A stretch of DNA of 64,000 nucleotides from Pelotomaculum sp. PtaB.Bin104 (GCA_002067205.1 MVQL01000129.1:1-64000), one strand, 5' to 3'. Shown: positions 1-10,808, numbered from the stretch's first letter. Notes: generated from the letters alone by a model not told the origin. Made by a program: numbers and translations.

Positions 1-662
<662 letters not shown>

Positions 663-724
663 TAAAAAAGAACTTGTTAATCCTACGCTGTACAGTTTTG
701 AGAGAACTTAAAAAAGCATAGAGT

Positions 725-840
725 TTCTGGTGACAATGTCGGAGGGGATACACCCGTTCCCATCCCGAACACGGCAGTTAAGCCCTCTTGAGCCGATGGT
801 ACTTGGGGCTTGCCCCTGGGAGAGTAGGTCGTTGCCAGAA
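725..840 (+). rRNA. 5S ribosomal RNA
   Basis: A 116-base 5S gene lies about 60 bases after the 23S end. It has the typical ggtgacaatgtcggaggg start, the cccatcccgaacacggcagttaag loop and the agagtaggtcgttgcc end. The first and last bases (ttctgg / ccagaa) pair to close helix I. It completes the rRNA operon; no tRNA gene follows. Confidence 0.96.
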
Positions 841-847
841 AATTTTT

Positions 848-878
848 AAAGCCTCATGGTAAATAACCATGAGGCTTT
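848..878 (+). terminator. Terminator of the rRNA operon
   Basis: A perfect 13-bp stem (848-860 with 866-878, aaagcctcatggt and its complement) with a 5-base loop follows the 5S gene by 8 bases. The T-rich tail is short (tttcatt). It ends the rRNA transcript and may also act for the convergent gene on the minus strand. Confidence 0.85.
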
Positions 879-922
879 CATTGTCCCAGCAGTTAAACGA
901 ACATCAGTTTCTGCATAAGGAG

Positions 923-1849
923 CTAAGAAATGAAACTTTGCTTCGTCATCCTGCCGACAATAACGGATAAGTCTACAGTTACATTGTTAATTCCTGCATT
1001 AAGTGCATAATCAATTTGATTATTTGTTGCCCCCCATGATAGAGGGGTCATTTTTATCAGGTGCCCTAGATTTTCTTTGTTAACTTTTACGTTGTAAAAT
1101 AACCGGTGAATATCTAAAATATTAAAATTGCCGGCAAAATGCTTGATGATATTTTCGTTTGAATATGTTTCTTTATCAGTATTATTATAAAATATCCTTC
1201 TTAACTCCTCAAGATAGGCCCTTCCTGGAACAACTTTAATAATTAGCCCGTCATCAGCAATAATTCTGTTAAATTCACTATAATTTGCTGGAGACAAAAT
1301 ACTCATAACCGTATTAAATTGATTATCTAAAACAGGAATTCTTGTTAAATCGGCAACACACCAAATAACATTGGGATAATTTTTTGAAGCAATTTGTATC
1401 CCGTCTTTCGAAATGTCTATGCCAACCCCTAGAATATTAGACGCAGTCCTCTCAAGTATATTATTAATAATTTGTGCCAGATGAGAACCCTCACCACATC
1501 CCACATCTAATACTTTAAATGAGTTTAATTTATTTTTATGCACTATATCAATAATTATATTGCTTATGAAATTTATCATTGGTTCAAAAAATCCTATCCT
1601 ACAGATTATATTTCTAGAAGCAAACATATATTTGTTGTACTCTGTCTTTACAGAGCGAAGCAATAAGTTTGCATACCCTGTTTTCGATAAGTCAAAATTA
1701 TGTTTATTGTAACAAACAACACTTTTATCGCCGGACATATTCATGCTTTCCCCGCATTTAGGGCACTTAAACATATCGATATTATCTATTATTTTAAAGT
1801 TATTTTTCACATGCTTTAGCATTGAAGAATAGACCTCTTGATTTAACAT
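923..1849 (-). CDS. RlmA-type 23S rRNA (guanine-N1)-methyltransferase
   Basis: A class I SAM-dependent methyltransferase of the RlmA family, whose members methylate N1 of a guanine in 23S rRNA helix 35 (positions 745/748 in E. coli numbering). The N-terminal zinc finger is visible (CPKC near residue 29, then CYNKH), followed by the family stretch FDLSKTGYANLL and the SAM motif LDVGCGEGSH near residue 115. The frame opens at 1849, but the inner ATG at 1822 sits behind AGAGG and removes only nine residues, so it may be the true start. The gene is AT-rich compared with later genes. Some family members (TlrB/RlmAII) give macrolide resistance; that cannot be read from sequence alone. Confidence 0.85.
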   Translation of the reverse strand: MLNQEVYSSMLKHVKNNFKIIDNIDMFKCPKCGESMNMSGDKSVVCYNKHNFDLSKTGYANLLLRSVKTEYNKYMFASRNIICRIGFFEPMINFISNIIIDIVHKNKLNSFKVLDVGCGEGSHLAQIINNILERTASNILGVGIDISKDGIQIASKNYPNVIWCVADLTRIPVLDNQFNTVMSILSPANYSEFNRIIADDGLIIKVVPGRAYLEELRRIFYNNTDKETYSNENIIKHFAGNFNILDIHRLFYNVKVNKENLGHLIKMTPLSWGATNNQIDYALNAGINNVTVDLSVIVGRMTKQSFIS

Positions 1850-1910
1850 ATATTCGGGATAATATTGAGCAATTTATAAGCAAGGGAAATATTTTACCAG
1901 ATGAGTATTT

Positions 1911-2672
1911 ATGAAACCTCGTCTTTATTCCGATATCTTCTGTATCTACTATTTGTTTTGTCTTGAAAGATTTATTATGCCCCGGAACACCCTTATCTTG
2001 GGTCAATTAACCCGTCACGATGTAAGGGAGGTTTTTAACAAAAGTATTATCTCATCTATGGAGTTTTTTAACAAGATTACCGACACCCTGCTTGCCAAGG
2101 GTTTATATATAAGATACCCAAATGTTATTATCTCTAAAGCAACTGATTTTGTAAAAAAACAAAGCTTCTTAACCGGCTTCCTTGGTGATAAAAGACCATC
2201 TTTAGCTCAAGAAATTGCCACATCTTTTCATATAGTTTTTTTAAATTCTGGCGGGAAAAATTTGATGACTGGGTTCAGGCAGGTAGCCAAGTCAAAGCAG
2301 ATTAGAAATTACATTGACCGAGGGATAAAGCTTACCGATAAAATCATCGGCATATTTAGCGCTCATTTAAAAGAGGAAGATGTCCCTATACCAATGTTTT
2401 GGGACAATATGGTAACGGATTCAATTGAACCTCCCATCTCGGAGAAATTAATGATGTTTCACATTGGATTAATCAATACCTGCGGTGCGATGGAATACTC
2501 ACTTATGATGACTTTGAATTTTAGGCACGACCTCAAGGCAAAATATCTACTGATCATGGCTGAAGCCGGTAACTTCGCCGAGGACGGAACCAACATTATG
2601 ATCAACAAAGGCTGGTTTGAGGAACCAACACGTTTGGTTGACCGGAAGCAGCTAATAAATAAAACGTACTGA
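1911..2672 (+). pseudogene. DUF3231 family protein, 5'-truncated
   Basis: The frame matches the DUF3231 family of spore-formers, whose function is unknown. Family signatures recalled here are PRLYSDIF near the start, FVKKQSFLTGFLGDKRP in the middle and a C-terminal FAEDGTNIMINKGW. Full-length members carry about 80-90 more residues before PRLYSDIF. Here the frame begins exactly at that block, behind an in-frame TGA at 1902-1904. Another frame just upstream (about 1861-1911) reads as a plausible piece of the lost half, so a frameshift or deletion near 1905 is likely. There is no clear ribosome-binding site before 1911. It is called a likely pseudogene, though a shortened functional protein is possible. 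Confidence 0.6.
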
Positions 2673-2723
2673 TTAACACATTTCCCCATCAACATCCAAA
2701 TTTGATCATGTTAGAAATGAGTG

Positions 2724-2750
2724 AACCCCGCTGTTGTACGGGGTTTTTTA
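2724..2750 (+). terminator. Terminator after the DUF3231 gene
   Basis: A 7-bp perfect stem (2724-2730 with 2739-2745, aaccccg/cggggtt) with an 8-base loop is followed by a T run. It lies about 50 bases after the DUF3231 stop codon. Confidence 0.8.
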
Positions 2751-2954
2751 TAGTATGAAAGATGTTATTGTTGTTAAGGAATATTGTAGTTATTATATAT
2801 GTAAGCGTTTTGTTTTTGTGCAAAAAAACAAAGATGGCAGATACTCGAATAAAACTTGCTCACATAAATGTCTGTCCGCACAACCCTTTGTTTATGACGA
2901 AATGAACATCATAGTTGTTAAACCAATAAATAATTTGCGATGGGGGAATTAATA

Positions 2955-3230
2955 GTGTTTGAGTACCTCGATGACCAGCAGGAACGCTTTTTTACCTGGT
3001 GTGATAAAGCCGTACAAGATCAGACCAATCGCGCAGGAACCATCCTCAAACGTTGTTGGCCCCGCAAGAATCCGGACGGCAGTTATGAGCTTGTTTTGTT
3101 AATGGCTGCGCAAGATAAAGTCGCATCTAAGTATTATGTACCCATACCGGAGGAGTTTCACGAGCTTCTTGAGCGTGAATACTTCATCAATCACCCTCCG
3201 GAGGGAGAAGAGGAGATTCCTGTTCAATAA
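2955..3230 (+). CDS. Small hypothetical acidic protein
   Basis: About 91 residues, soluble, with no signal or membrane segment and an acidic tail (EGEEEIPVQ). The GTG at 2955 is preferred because GGGGG at 2942-2946 is a good ribosome-binding site eight bases upstream; the ATG at 2940 would overlap that site. Aromatic and charged residues alternate in a way typical of a real protein (FEYLDDQQERFFTWCDK). The family is not recognised. It stands alone between the DUF3231 terminator and a membrane protein gene. Confidence 0.55.
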   Translation: MFEYLDDQQERFFTWCDKAVQDQTNRAGTILKRCWPRKNPDGSYELVLLMAAQDKVASKYYVPIPEEFHELLEREYFINHPPEGEEEIPVQ

Positions 3231-3372
3231 GATTTATTTTCTGACAAGCAAGATTGGCGTGTTCCGGGAACTATTAAATTAGACCAGAAATACATTTTTA
3301 ATAGAACTCTTATCTTATGGCAATACTTCTAAATATAAATGAGGATGCCAAAGAGATAGGGGTCAATAGCAG

Positions 3373-3864
3373 TTGATTATTAGTATTGAACTGATAATAA
3401 GTATAACGGCTGTACTGACCGGCTTGTTATTGTTGATATTCGCTGTGGACTGGAGTCACTTCAGGGACTGGATCGTTGTCTTTTTATACAAGTGCGTACT
3501 GGATAGTTTATTGGGCACTTTTGTGGTAAACGCAAACCATATTGAATATCCTTATCGCCAGCTGCCTCATATATTAAAGATGAGCCTGTTGTTTGAATAC
3601 TGGATATTCCCCATCCTTTGTATCCTGTTTAACCAGGTTACCCGGGAGCGTGGCATTTGGCCCATTCTTTTTTACGCCGCGGCATTCAGTGCCGGTATTA
3701 CCGCGATAGAATACCCCCTGGAAAGATACACGGAGCTGATTAGATACATAGATTGGAGCTCTTCTACCACTTTTTTTGCTTTATTTATGACTTTTTTATC
3801 CTCAAGGGTTTTTATTGCCTTTTACCGGTGGGGGTGTAATTATTTCCCCAAGCAAAATAAATAA
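3373..3864 (+). CDS. CBO0543-type small membrane protein
   Basis: A 163-residue protein with about four to five membrane segments. The first (IISITAVLTGLLLLIFAV) is followed at once by DWSHFRDW. It resembles the two minus-strand proteins at 39265 and 39860, which share the VDWS block after the first segment, aromatic-rich loops and IEYPLER/LEYINWS-like stretches. These fit the CBO0543 group of Firmicute membrane proteins, of unknown function. The start is a TTG at 3373 with AGGGG about ten bases upstream. A role at the spore or cell membrane is only a guess. Confidence 0.65.
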   Translation: MIISIELIISITAVLTGLLLLIFAVDWSHFRDWIVVFLYKCVLDSLLGTFVVNANHIEYPYRQLPHILKMSLLFEYWIFPILCILFNQVTRERGIWPILFYAAAFSAGITAIEYPLERYTELIRYIDWSSSTTFFALFMTFLSSRVFIAFYRWGCNYFPKQNK

Positions 3865-4224
3865 ATAAATAATTATGTCTTAGAGTATTACTTCTCCCGC
3901 ATAAAGCACATAAAACCCAATCCCAAGTGATGCGGTGGGGCACAGTTTATTAAAAATTATACTATTTTATGATGACACTTCTACTGCCTGCGCTTTCGCA
4001 GTATCATCATTGTCATAAAGAGTAAGCGCAAAGCGAACGGTTATCCATACAAGCCTCCCCTTTCCTGTAAGTCATAGTTTATTTTTTGCTATTAAAGATT
4101 ATCTTATTAATTTTTTAAAACTGGACAAGTGGGAAAAGGCCAGCGGAGGCCTAATTTTTTTTTCTTACTTAACTTGATAATAGGTATTAATACACTTTTC
4201 AGGGGGGGGTTACATAATATCACT
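3865..4224. other. AT-rich gap, possible remnant of a small gene
   Basis: No intact gene is seen. On the minus strand near 3970-4060 there is a good ribosome-binding site (AAAGGGGAGG) followed by an ATG and two short frames, which together would read as a peptide of about 27 residues ending AKAQAVEVSS. A one-base shift separates them, so this is at best a broken small gene. A run of eight G lies at 4202-4209. Confidence 0.3.
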
Positions 4225-4450
4225 GGCGGCTAGATTATGCTATCGGATGTTAGCCCCAGAGACGAAGGGCGGGCGTGGGTTTTGCGGCTGTAAGCTCTCG
4301 TGCTTGTAAAGAGGCGAAGTTTGCCCGACTAGATGGCAGATGAGTAAAGGACCGGAGGGTAAATTCGCGCAGGTGAGCACGATAACGCTATGCATCGCGA
4401 CAGCGATTTATGTGGGGGAACATTGAGTGCCTCGGAAAAGTAAGCCCGCA
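4225..4450 (+). ncRNA. Candidate structured non-coding RNA, class unassigned
   Basis: This GC-rich, purine-rich block is surrounded by AT-rich DNA and has stops in the frame examined. Pairings visible by eye: a long-range stem 4247-4251 plus 4254-4257 with 4415-4423 (ATGTT..CCCC with GGGGAACAT, 9 bp and a 2-base bulge); CGGGC 4270-4274 with GCCCG 4323-4327; CTCT 4295-4298 with AGAG 4310-4313; hairpin ATCGC-GACA-GCGAT at 4394-4407; and CGTGCT 4299-4304 in a hairpin loop with AGCACG 4376-4381, which would be a pseudoknot. Single-stranded purine tracts lie between. Size and complexity resemble large clostridial RNAs such as raiA, but I cannot confirm any class. Ends and strand are approximate. 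Confidence 0.5.
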
Positions 4451-4749
4451 TCTTTTTAAGATTTGTTAAATTATAACAAAGGGAAATGACGAATCTTATC
4501 GAAAATTACAAAATTAAGTATTCTTATTAACTAGGTCTTTTAGGCACTCCCCTTAACCACAGCCTGCACCCAGCCTTCGCTAGTCGTAACAAGTAGCTTC
4601 GCCGCGCTGGATGCGGATAGGAAACGTTTCTGGACTATTGCAGATCGACTAACAGTAACGAACAACGGGACGATTCCAAAATGCTTTAAATAAACTCTGC
4701 TGTTGTATCGTAGCATGTTAAAAATGTGCACCAATAAAATAAATAGCTT
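4451..4749. other. Gap with no recognisable gene
   Basis: A 64-codon minus-strand frame (4540-4734) ends in TTSEGWVQAVVKGSA but lacks a ribosome-binding site and matches no family I know. The more GC-rich part near 4545-4680 could be a worn fragment of a coding sequence. Nothing else is seen. Confidence 0.3.
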
Positions 4750-5193
4750 TCAGGTGAGGGCAGGTTTTTTGAATAAGAAAATATTGAACAGTATTCCCAA
4801 TGAAACTCCAAAAATTACTGCTCCAAATGCGTGGACATAATAATCACTCAAAGGCCTTAAAGGCATAGATTTACCTTCAATAGTTGCCATAAAGAGGACT
4901 TCAAGAACCATTCCGAATATTAGGCTAATTGCAATACCCTTTAGAACTAAGTAATCTTTACCAATTTTTATTGTCGCGTAATACAGTATTACTGCCAAAA
5001 CACCACCTACTATGGAACTGACAATGAACCCAAGAAATACAGAAGGTCGATTAGATGTAACGATAAGGCTATCTAACTCATAAAAACTATACTTTCCTAT
5101 CCCCATAAAAAGCATGACCCTTGTTATGATTTCATAGGGTATTGTGGATGCAACACCCAATGCGGTAGCCACTAAAGGCTTATCGTAATTCAA
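4750..5193 (-). CDS. Small integral membrane protein, unknown family
   Basis: A 147-residue protein with about four membrane segments (near residues 8-30, 50-74, 83-103 and 120-142) and short loops. The start is TTG at 5193: AGGAG lies seven bases upstream, while the nearby ATG opens only a two-codon frame. It has no catalytic motif and an uninformative C-terminal tail (FKKPALT). It stands alone, next to the candidate RNA. It may be one of the small YqhR-like spore-former membrane proteins, but that is not supported by a motif. Confidence 0.6.
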   Translation of the reverse strand: MNYDKPLVATALGVASTIPYEIITRVMLFMGIGKYSFYELDSLIVTSNRPSVFLGFIVSSIVGGVLAVILYYATIKIGKDYLVLKGIAISLIFGMVLEVLFMATIEGKSMPLRPLSDYYVHAFGAVIFGVSLGILFNIFLFKKPALT

Positions 5194-5626
5194 GACATGG
5201 CTCCTTTCTTTTATTTTATATTTAGCATGTCAGTATTTATGGTAATTATCCAGGGAAAGTAAGTGTTGTACAACAAAAAAAAATGGGTTATAAATATGCA
5301 TAATGAAGATAGTGCACACTTCAAAGATGTAGCGACAATCCCGGCAATAAATATAATCGCTAAAAATAACCCTCTGGTTAGTTACTAAACTAACGCAAGG
5401 GGTGTTTTTTATTTGAAGATATTATGTACAACCCGCATGCGGTACACAACAACGCCAACGGAACCAGTACGGGCGGCGATAACATAACGCAACCGGAAGT
5501 CAGGCAACATGCCGCCCAACGTGATGCGATACCCCTTTCTCAGGCCCCTTTTCCAAGGGCGAGTTTACATAATATCTATTATCGGAACATAATAATCCAA
5601 TAAAAAATCGCGACAAAAACCCAGTC
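5194..5626. other. Intergenic region with a hairpin and overlapping short frames
   Basis: Besides the hairpin at 5369-5412, a GC-richer patch at about 5440-5560 is open on both strands. The plus strand has a 59-codon frame from ATG 5424 to a stop at 5601. The minus strand has a roughly 50-codon frame over the same bases that reads RYVIAARTGSVGVVVYRM. Neither has a ribosome-binding site and neither is recognised. TTACATAATATC at 5565-5576 repeats a 12-mer at 4210-4221. Confidence 0.35.
5369..5412 (+). terminator. Terminator-like hairpin
   Basis: ACCCT (5369-5373) pairs with AGGGGT (about 5398-5403), and an inner GTTAGTT pairs with AACTAAC. A T run (gttttttattt) follows on the plus strand. The only plus-strand frame upstream is a 30-codon one without a ribosome-binding site, so what it terminates is unclear; it may be left from a lost gene. 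Confidence 0.6.
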
Positions 5627-6979
5627 TCAGACAATAAAATTTTTTATGCTAGCTTTTCTATAAATTCGTGTAATAGCTATATTTGCCTTACGAATTATGT
5701 CTTCTTCATCTATTGTTTTTAAAACACCATTTTCATAAACTATTTTGCCGTCAATCATTGTTAATGTTACATCGCTGCTTTTCACCTGATAAACTAGCTG
5801 GCTATAGATATCTGTGCCTTCGTTCGGAGTGCAATGTAAGTTCCGCATATCTATCATGGCCAGGTCAGCCTTTTTGCCAACTTCCAGAGAGCCTATTTCC
5901 TTCTCTAAACCCATGGCCTTTGCTCCTCCCAATGTCGCCAACTCGAAAGTTTTTAAGGCAGGCATAGCCGCAGGCCCATGCAGGGGTTTTTGAATTAAAG
6001 CAGCTATACGCATATCGGTAAATAAATCAAGGGTATTGTTGCAGGGAGCACCATCGGAGCCAAGGCACACATTAATATTTTCAGCTAGCATTTCAGGGAT
6101 TTTTGCTATGCCTGAACCAAGCTTAAGATTGCTGGAGGGACAATGAACAACATTTACTCCGTTTTCCTGTAGAATTTCCATTTCTTCTGCGTCCAGCCAG
6201 ATGCAATGGGCTAGGATAAGATTATGATCAAGCATACCCAAGTGTTTGAAGTAAACAATATTGCGCATCTTTCGTTGTTTCTGGATAAAGGCAACTTCCA
6301 CCTCGTTTTCTGAAGCGTGGGTATGAATTCTTACATTATACTTAGAAGCTAAGTACTTTACTTGCAGCAGCAAATCCTCGCTGCAGGAGATAGCAAAGCG
6401 CGGAGCAAAGGCATATAGCAAGCGGCCATTATCCCGGCCATGCCATTTTTCCAGCAAATCTACACTTTCTTGAATGGAAGCATCTGTACTTTCTAGTAAG
6501 CACTTAGGACAGTTGCCTTTCTGGTCCATCATACACTTACCGCTAATAGCTCTTACTCCAGATTCAAGAATGGCTCCAAAAATAATATCAGTATTGTTTA
6601 CTGTGCCCATATCGATAATGGCCGTAGTACCACTGCGAAAAAGCTCCCCTATTCCCACCAAAGCTGAGTAATAAAGTGATTCTGGGTCATGAGCACCCTC
6701 CAAAGGCCAGATATACTTTTTTAACCAGTCTAGTAAAACAAGGTCTTCAGCCTGTCCGCGAAACAGGGTTTGACAAAGGTGTATATGTGCTTGAATCAGC
6801 CCGGGTATAATGACTTTTCCATTCGCATTAATTACTTTTGTTGGGGAACAATCAACCTTATCATCAGTTTTACCGATAGCTTTGATAGTATCATTATCAA
6901 CAAGCAAATTTCCCCGGATAATATCCCGGCTTGGATTCATTGTAACAATTACAGCATCCTTAAATAAGATTGAAGACAT
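5627..6979 (-). CDS. Amidohydrolase (deaminase, MtaD/AtzA/SsnA type)
   Basis: A 450-residue metal-dependent hydrolase of the amidohydrolase superfamily. Members deaminate nucleosides, S-adenosylhomocysteine, methylthioadenosine, 5'-deoxyadenosine or guanine derivatives. Metal ligands are in place: HIH in the QAHIHLCQ strand near residue 66, HTHASE near 220, LAHC near 255 and GSDGAP near 310. The family block CPSSNLKLGSG precedes the last. The N- and C-terminal beta-sandwich pieces are present (DAVIVTMN, GKKADLAMID). GGAG lies eight bases before the ATG. It is monocistronic, with an inverted repeat in its leader (7045-7104). Exact substrate cannot be assigned; a 5'-deoxyadenosine/SAH/MTA deaminase is the best guess. 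Confidence 0.8.
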   Translation of the reverse strand: MSSILFKDAVIVTMNPSRDIIRGNLLVDNDTIKAIGKTDDKVDCSPTKVINANGKVIIPGLIQAHIHLCQTLFRGQAEDLVLLDWLKKYIWPLEGAHDPESLYYSALVGIGELFRSGTTAIIDMGTVNNTDIIFGAILESGVRAISGKCMMDQKGNCPKCLLESTDASIQESVDLLEKWHGRDNGRLLYAFAPRFAISCSEDLLLQVKYLASKYNVRIHTHASENEVEVAFIQKQRKMRNIVYFKHLGMLDHNLILAHCIWLDAEEMEILQENGVNVVHCPSSNLKLGSGIAKIPEMLAENINVCLGSDGAPCNNTLDLFTDMRIAALIQKPLHGPAAMPALKTFELATLGGAKAMGLEKEIGSLEVGKKADLAMIDMRNLHCTPNEGTDIYSQLVYQVKSSDVTLTMIDGKIVYENGVLKTIDEEDIIRKANIAITRIYRKASIKNFIV

Positions 6980-7044
6980 ATTTTAAACTCCATCACTTTC
7001 TATTAATCAGAATATATACTAAACGACGCTAATGTTAAATTTCG

Positions 7045-7104
7045 TCCGACCAATATTAGCAACCGGATAAATCGTTATAAAAATATATTTTTTTACTGGT
7101 CGGA
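7045..7104 (-). promoter_or_regulatory. Inverted repeat upstream of the deaminase gene
   Basis: TCCGACCA at 7045-7052 and TGGTCGGA at 7097-7104 form a perfect 8-bp inverted repeat around 44 AT-rich bases, 65 bases before the start codon. It could be a pair of operator half-sites or a stem in the mRNA leader. No known riboswitch core is evident. Confidence 0.4.
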
Positions 7105-7192
7105 AACTAAATCATTAACAAAATTATATCATTACCTAACAATAAAACATAATAAAAAGAAAAACATAATAAAAAGAGAAAAAACAATAAAA

Positions 7193-7231
7193 GAGGCCTC
7201 TTAAAAGTTTAATGAACTTTATTGAGGCCTC
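7193..7231 (-). terminator. Terminator of groES-groEL
   Basis: GAGGCCTC occurs at 7193-7200 and 7224-7231 and pairs with itself. An inner AAAGTT/AACTTT stem extends the hairpin. On the minus strand it is followed by TTTTATTGTTTTTT. It lies about 110 bases after the groEL stop. Confidence 0.8.
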
Positions 7232-7343
7232 AAACAAATATTACACTTATTAATGTAAACAATATAACTTATTATACCTATGTCATTCAAGTATATCGTT
7301 GGAACTGCTTAGGTATAACTTTTGATTAGTTATTCCTAGCTAT

Positions 7344-8993
<1,650 letters not shown>

Positions 8994-9015
8994 TTACCCC
9001 CTTATTAATTTCTTA

Positions 9016-9300
9016 CTATTCAATCACACCGAGAATATCAGACTCACGCATAATCAGGTAATCCACGTCATCAATCTTAACTTCATTCCCAGAATATTTG
9101 GAAAAAAGGATTTTATCCCCGGGTTTCAGGTCAATCGGCACACGCTGGCCTGTTTCTAATAACCTACCCGTACCAACAGCCACCACTTCACCCTCTTGCG
9201 GTTTTTCTTTGGCAGTGTCCGGCAGAACGATGCCGCTTTTGGTTTTTTCTTCGCTGGGCATGGGCTTTACTACTACCCGTTCGCCTAATGGTCTAATCAC
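9016..9300 (-). CDS. groES: Co-chaperonin GroES (10 kDa)
   Basis: 94 residues, the normal length. It starts [11 protein letters not shown], has the mobile-loop stretch [12 protein letters not shown] and ends with [15 protein letters not shown]. The start is a GTG preceded by GGGAGGGG. It is the first gene of the groES-groEL operon and is regulated through the CIRCE element 36 bases upstream. Confidence 0.97.
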   Translation of the reverse strand: MIRPLGERVVVKPMPSEEKTKSGIVLPDTAKEKPQEGEVVAVGTGRLLETGQRVPIDLKPGDKILFSKYSGNEVKIDDVDYLIMRESDILGVIE

Positions 9301-9335
9301 TTAAACCCCTCCCTACCGGTTTATTTTTTATTTTG

Positions 9336-9362
9336 TTAGCACTCATTGAAGCCGAGTGCTAA
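9336..9362 (-). promoter_or_regulatory. CIRCE operator (HrcA binding site)
   Basis: TTAGCACTC (9336-9344), nine bases, then GAGTGCTAA (9354-9362) is an exact consensus CIRCE inverted repeat. HrcA binds it to repress groESL until heat or folding stress. AT-rich promoter-like DNA lies just upstream (9365-9400). Confidence 0.96.
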
Positions 9363-9616
9363 TATCAACGTAAATATAATATATAATAAGAAAATCAAAA
9401 GCAAACGACTTCAAAGCATAATTTCCCTTTTATTATGCAAAAAAAAGAAATTAGCTTGATATAGCTTTAATTTTCTCCATCTAACATATTTTTCCCCGGA
9501 TATTATTATTTCGTAGGTAACATAGAAATATTTTCCCACATGGCAAAAAATTTATACATTTACTTGATAAATTTTCCCGTTTATCATTTTTATTATACAT
9601 AATTTTACAAGGAATT
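9363..9616. other. AT-rich promoter region
   Basis: A very AT-rich stretch between the groESL operator and the end of mog. The groESL promoter should lie in 9365-9410 (TATATTATATTT-like sequence on the minus strand). No gene or clear terminator is seen. Confidence 0.4.
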
Positions 9617-10105
9617 TTAACTCAAACCACATTCAGAACCTTGCCCGGATAATATATCCAGTCCATGTGGTAATGCCGGCATAATTGCTTCCAAGTTCTC
9701 CCTTACCGCCTTTACGCTGCCAGGCAGGTTAACAATTAGTGTCTGCTTACGCACTCCGGCCACAGCACGGGACAGCATAGCCCGGTTGGTTTTCTTCAAA
9801 CTTTCCATTCGCATCACCTCGGCTAGGCCAGGCACTTCCCGATCGATTACTGCTAGTGTGGCTTCCGGGGTATAATCACGGGGACTTAAGCCAGTGCCGC
9901 CCGTGGTAAAAATCAAGTCAACTTTCTCTTCGTCGCACAGCTTTATCAATAACCCTTTGATCAAATCCACCTCATCTGGAACTATCTGGTAGCTTACCAC
10001 CTCACCCAGGGATTTAACCATCTGGCTGATGGCTGGCCCGCTTTCATCCACCCGTTCACCGCGGGCGCCCTTATCACTTACTGTTACAATCGCTATCTTA
10101 TACAA
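9617..10105 (-). CDS. mog: Molybdopterin adenylyltransferase (MogA/MoaB family)
   Basis: 162 residues. It activates molybdopterin by adenylation before metal insertion by MoeA. The MPT-binding motif TTGGTGLSPRDYTPEAT is near residue 87, and the fold start is IAIVTVSDKGARGER. It follows moaC with a short gap in what looks like one transcription unit of cofactor genes. MogA and MoaB are hard to separate by eye; with MoaC next door and two MoeA proteins, the adenylyltransferase role is likely. Confidence 0.9.
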   Translation of the reverse strand: MYKIAIVTVSDKGARGERVDESGPAISQMVKSLGEVVSYQIVPDEVDLIKGLLIKLCDEEKVDLIFTTGGTGLSPRDYTPEATLAVIDREVPGLAEVMRMESLKKTNRAMLSRAVAGVRKQTLIVNLPGSVKAVRENLEAIMPALPHGLDILSGQGSECGLS

Positions 10106-10131
10106 ACTACCTCAGCCCCTTAGTTTTAAAT

Positions 10132-10617
10132 TTATTTACCTTCCACCCGGTCAAAAACACCGCTTTTGCCCCCACTCTTATGCATTAGCCTGACCGCTCC
10201 AATGACCATTTCCCGGTCAACGGCCTTGCACATATCATAGATGGTCAAGGCTGCTACCGATACCGCTGTGAGGGCTTCCATCTCAACCCCGGTTTGCCCG
10301 GTAGTCCTTGCGCGCGCTTCTATTTCAATCTTATTATGCTCAAGATCTGGACTGAACTCGACATCTACTCCAGTAATCATCAGTGGGTGACAGAGGGGAA
10401 TTAAATCCGGTGTATGTTTTGCAGCCATAATTCCAGCCACGCGGGCTACACCAAAAACCTCCCCCTTGGGGATTTTGCTGCTGAGGATTAGTTTAAGCGT
10501 CTCCGGACGCATCACCACTTCACCTCGGGCTACCGCTTCCCTTCTGGTACTCTCCTTATGACCTACTTCGACCATCCTGGCCTTGCCCTGCTCATCCAGG
10601 TGGGTTAATTCTGCCAT
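10132..10617 (-). CDS. moaC: Cyclic pyranopterin monophosphate synthase MoaC
   Basis: 161 residues from the ATG at 10617. It converts the MoaA product to cyclic pyranopterin monophosphate. Family blocks are [15 protein letters not shown] (substrate pocket), [23 protein letters not shown] and the C-terminal KSGGKSG. AAGGAGG is eight bases from the 10617 ATG but only two from the ATG at 10623, so the inner start is chosen. About 250 bases separate it from moeA-PBP upstream. Confidence 0.96.
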   Translation of the reverse strand: MAELTHLDEQGKARMVEVGHKESTRREAVARGEVVMRPETLKLILSSKIPKGEVFGVARVAGIMAAKHTPDLIPLCHPLMITGVDVEFSPDLEHNKIEIEARARTTGQTGVEMEALTAVSVAALTIYDMCKAVDREMVIGAVRLMHKSGGKSGVFDRVEGK

Positions 10618-10808
10618 AATCATTGCCTCCTTGTTTTGTAGAGCCTTGCGCCAGCAATAATCTTGCGAACAAATAAAATTAATTCATCCTGTTGAGATTG
10701 ATAGCAAAACTCAAAAAGGAACAAATCTATATAGATAACACAGTGTCAACGAAGCCAAGGAACTAGTCATTAAGCTGAGGACCTTTGGAAAAATGTCCAG
10801 ATAGCACT

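Noticed and set aside
2734-2952. A 72-codon plus-strand frame
   Set aside because: It begins inside a terminator, lacks a ribosome-binding site and is AT-driven low-complexity sequence.
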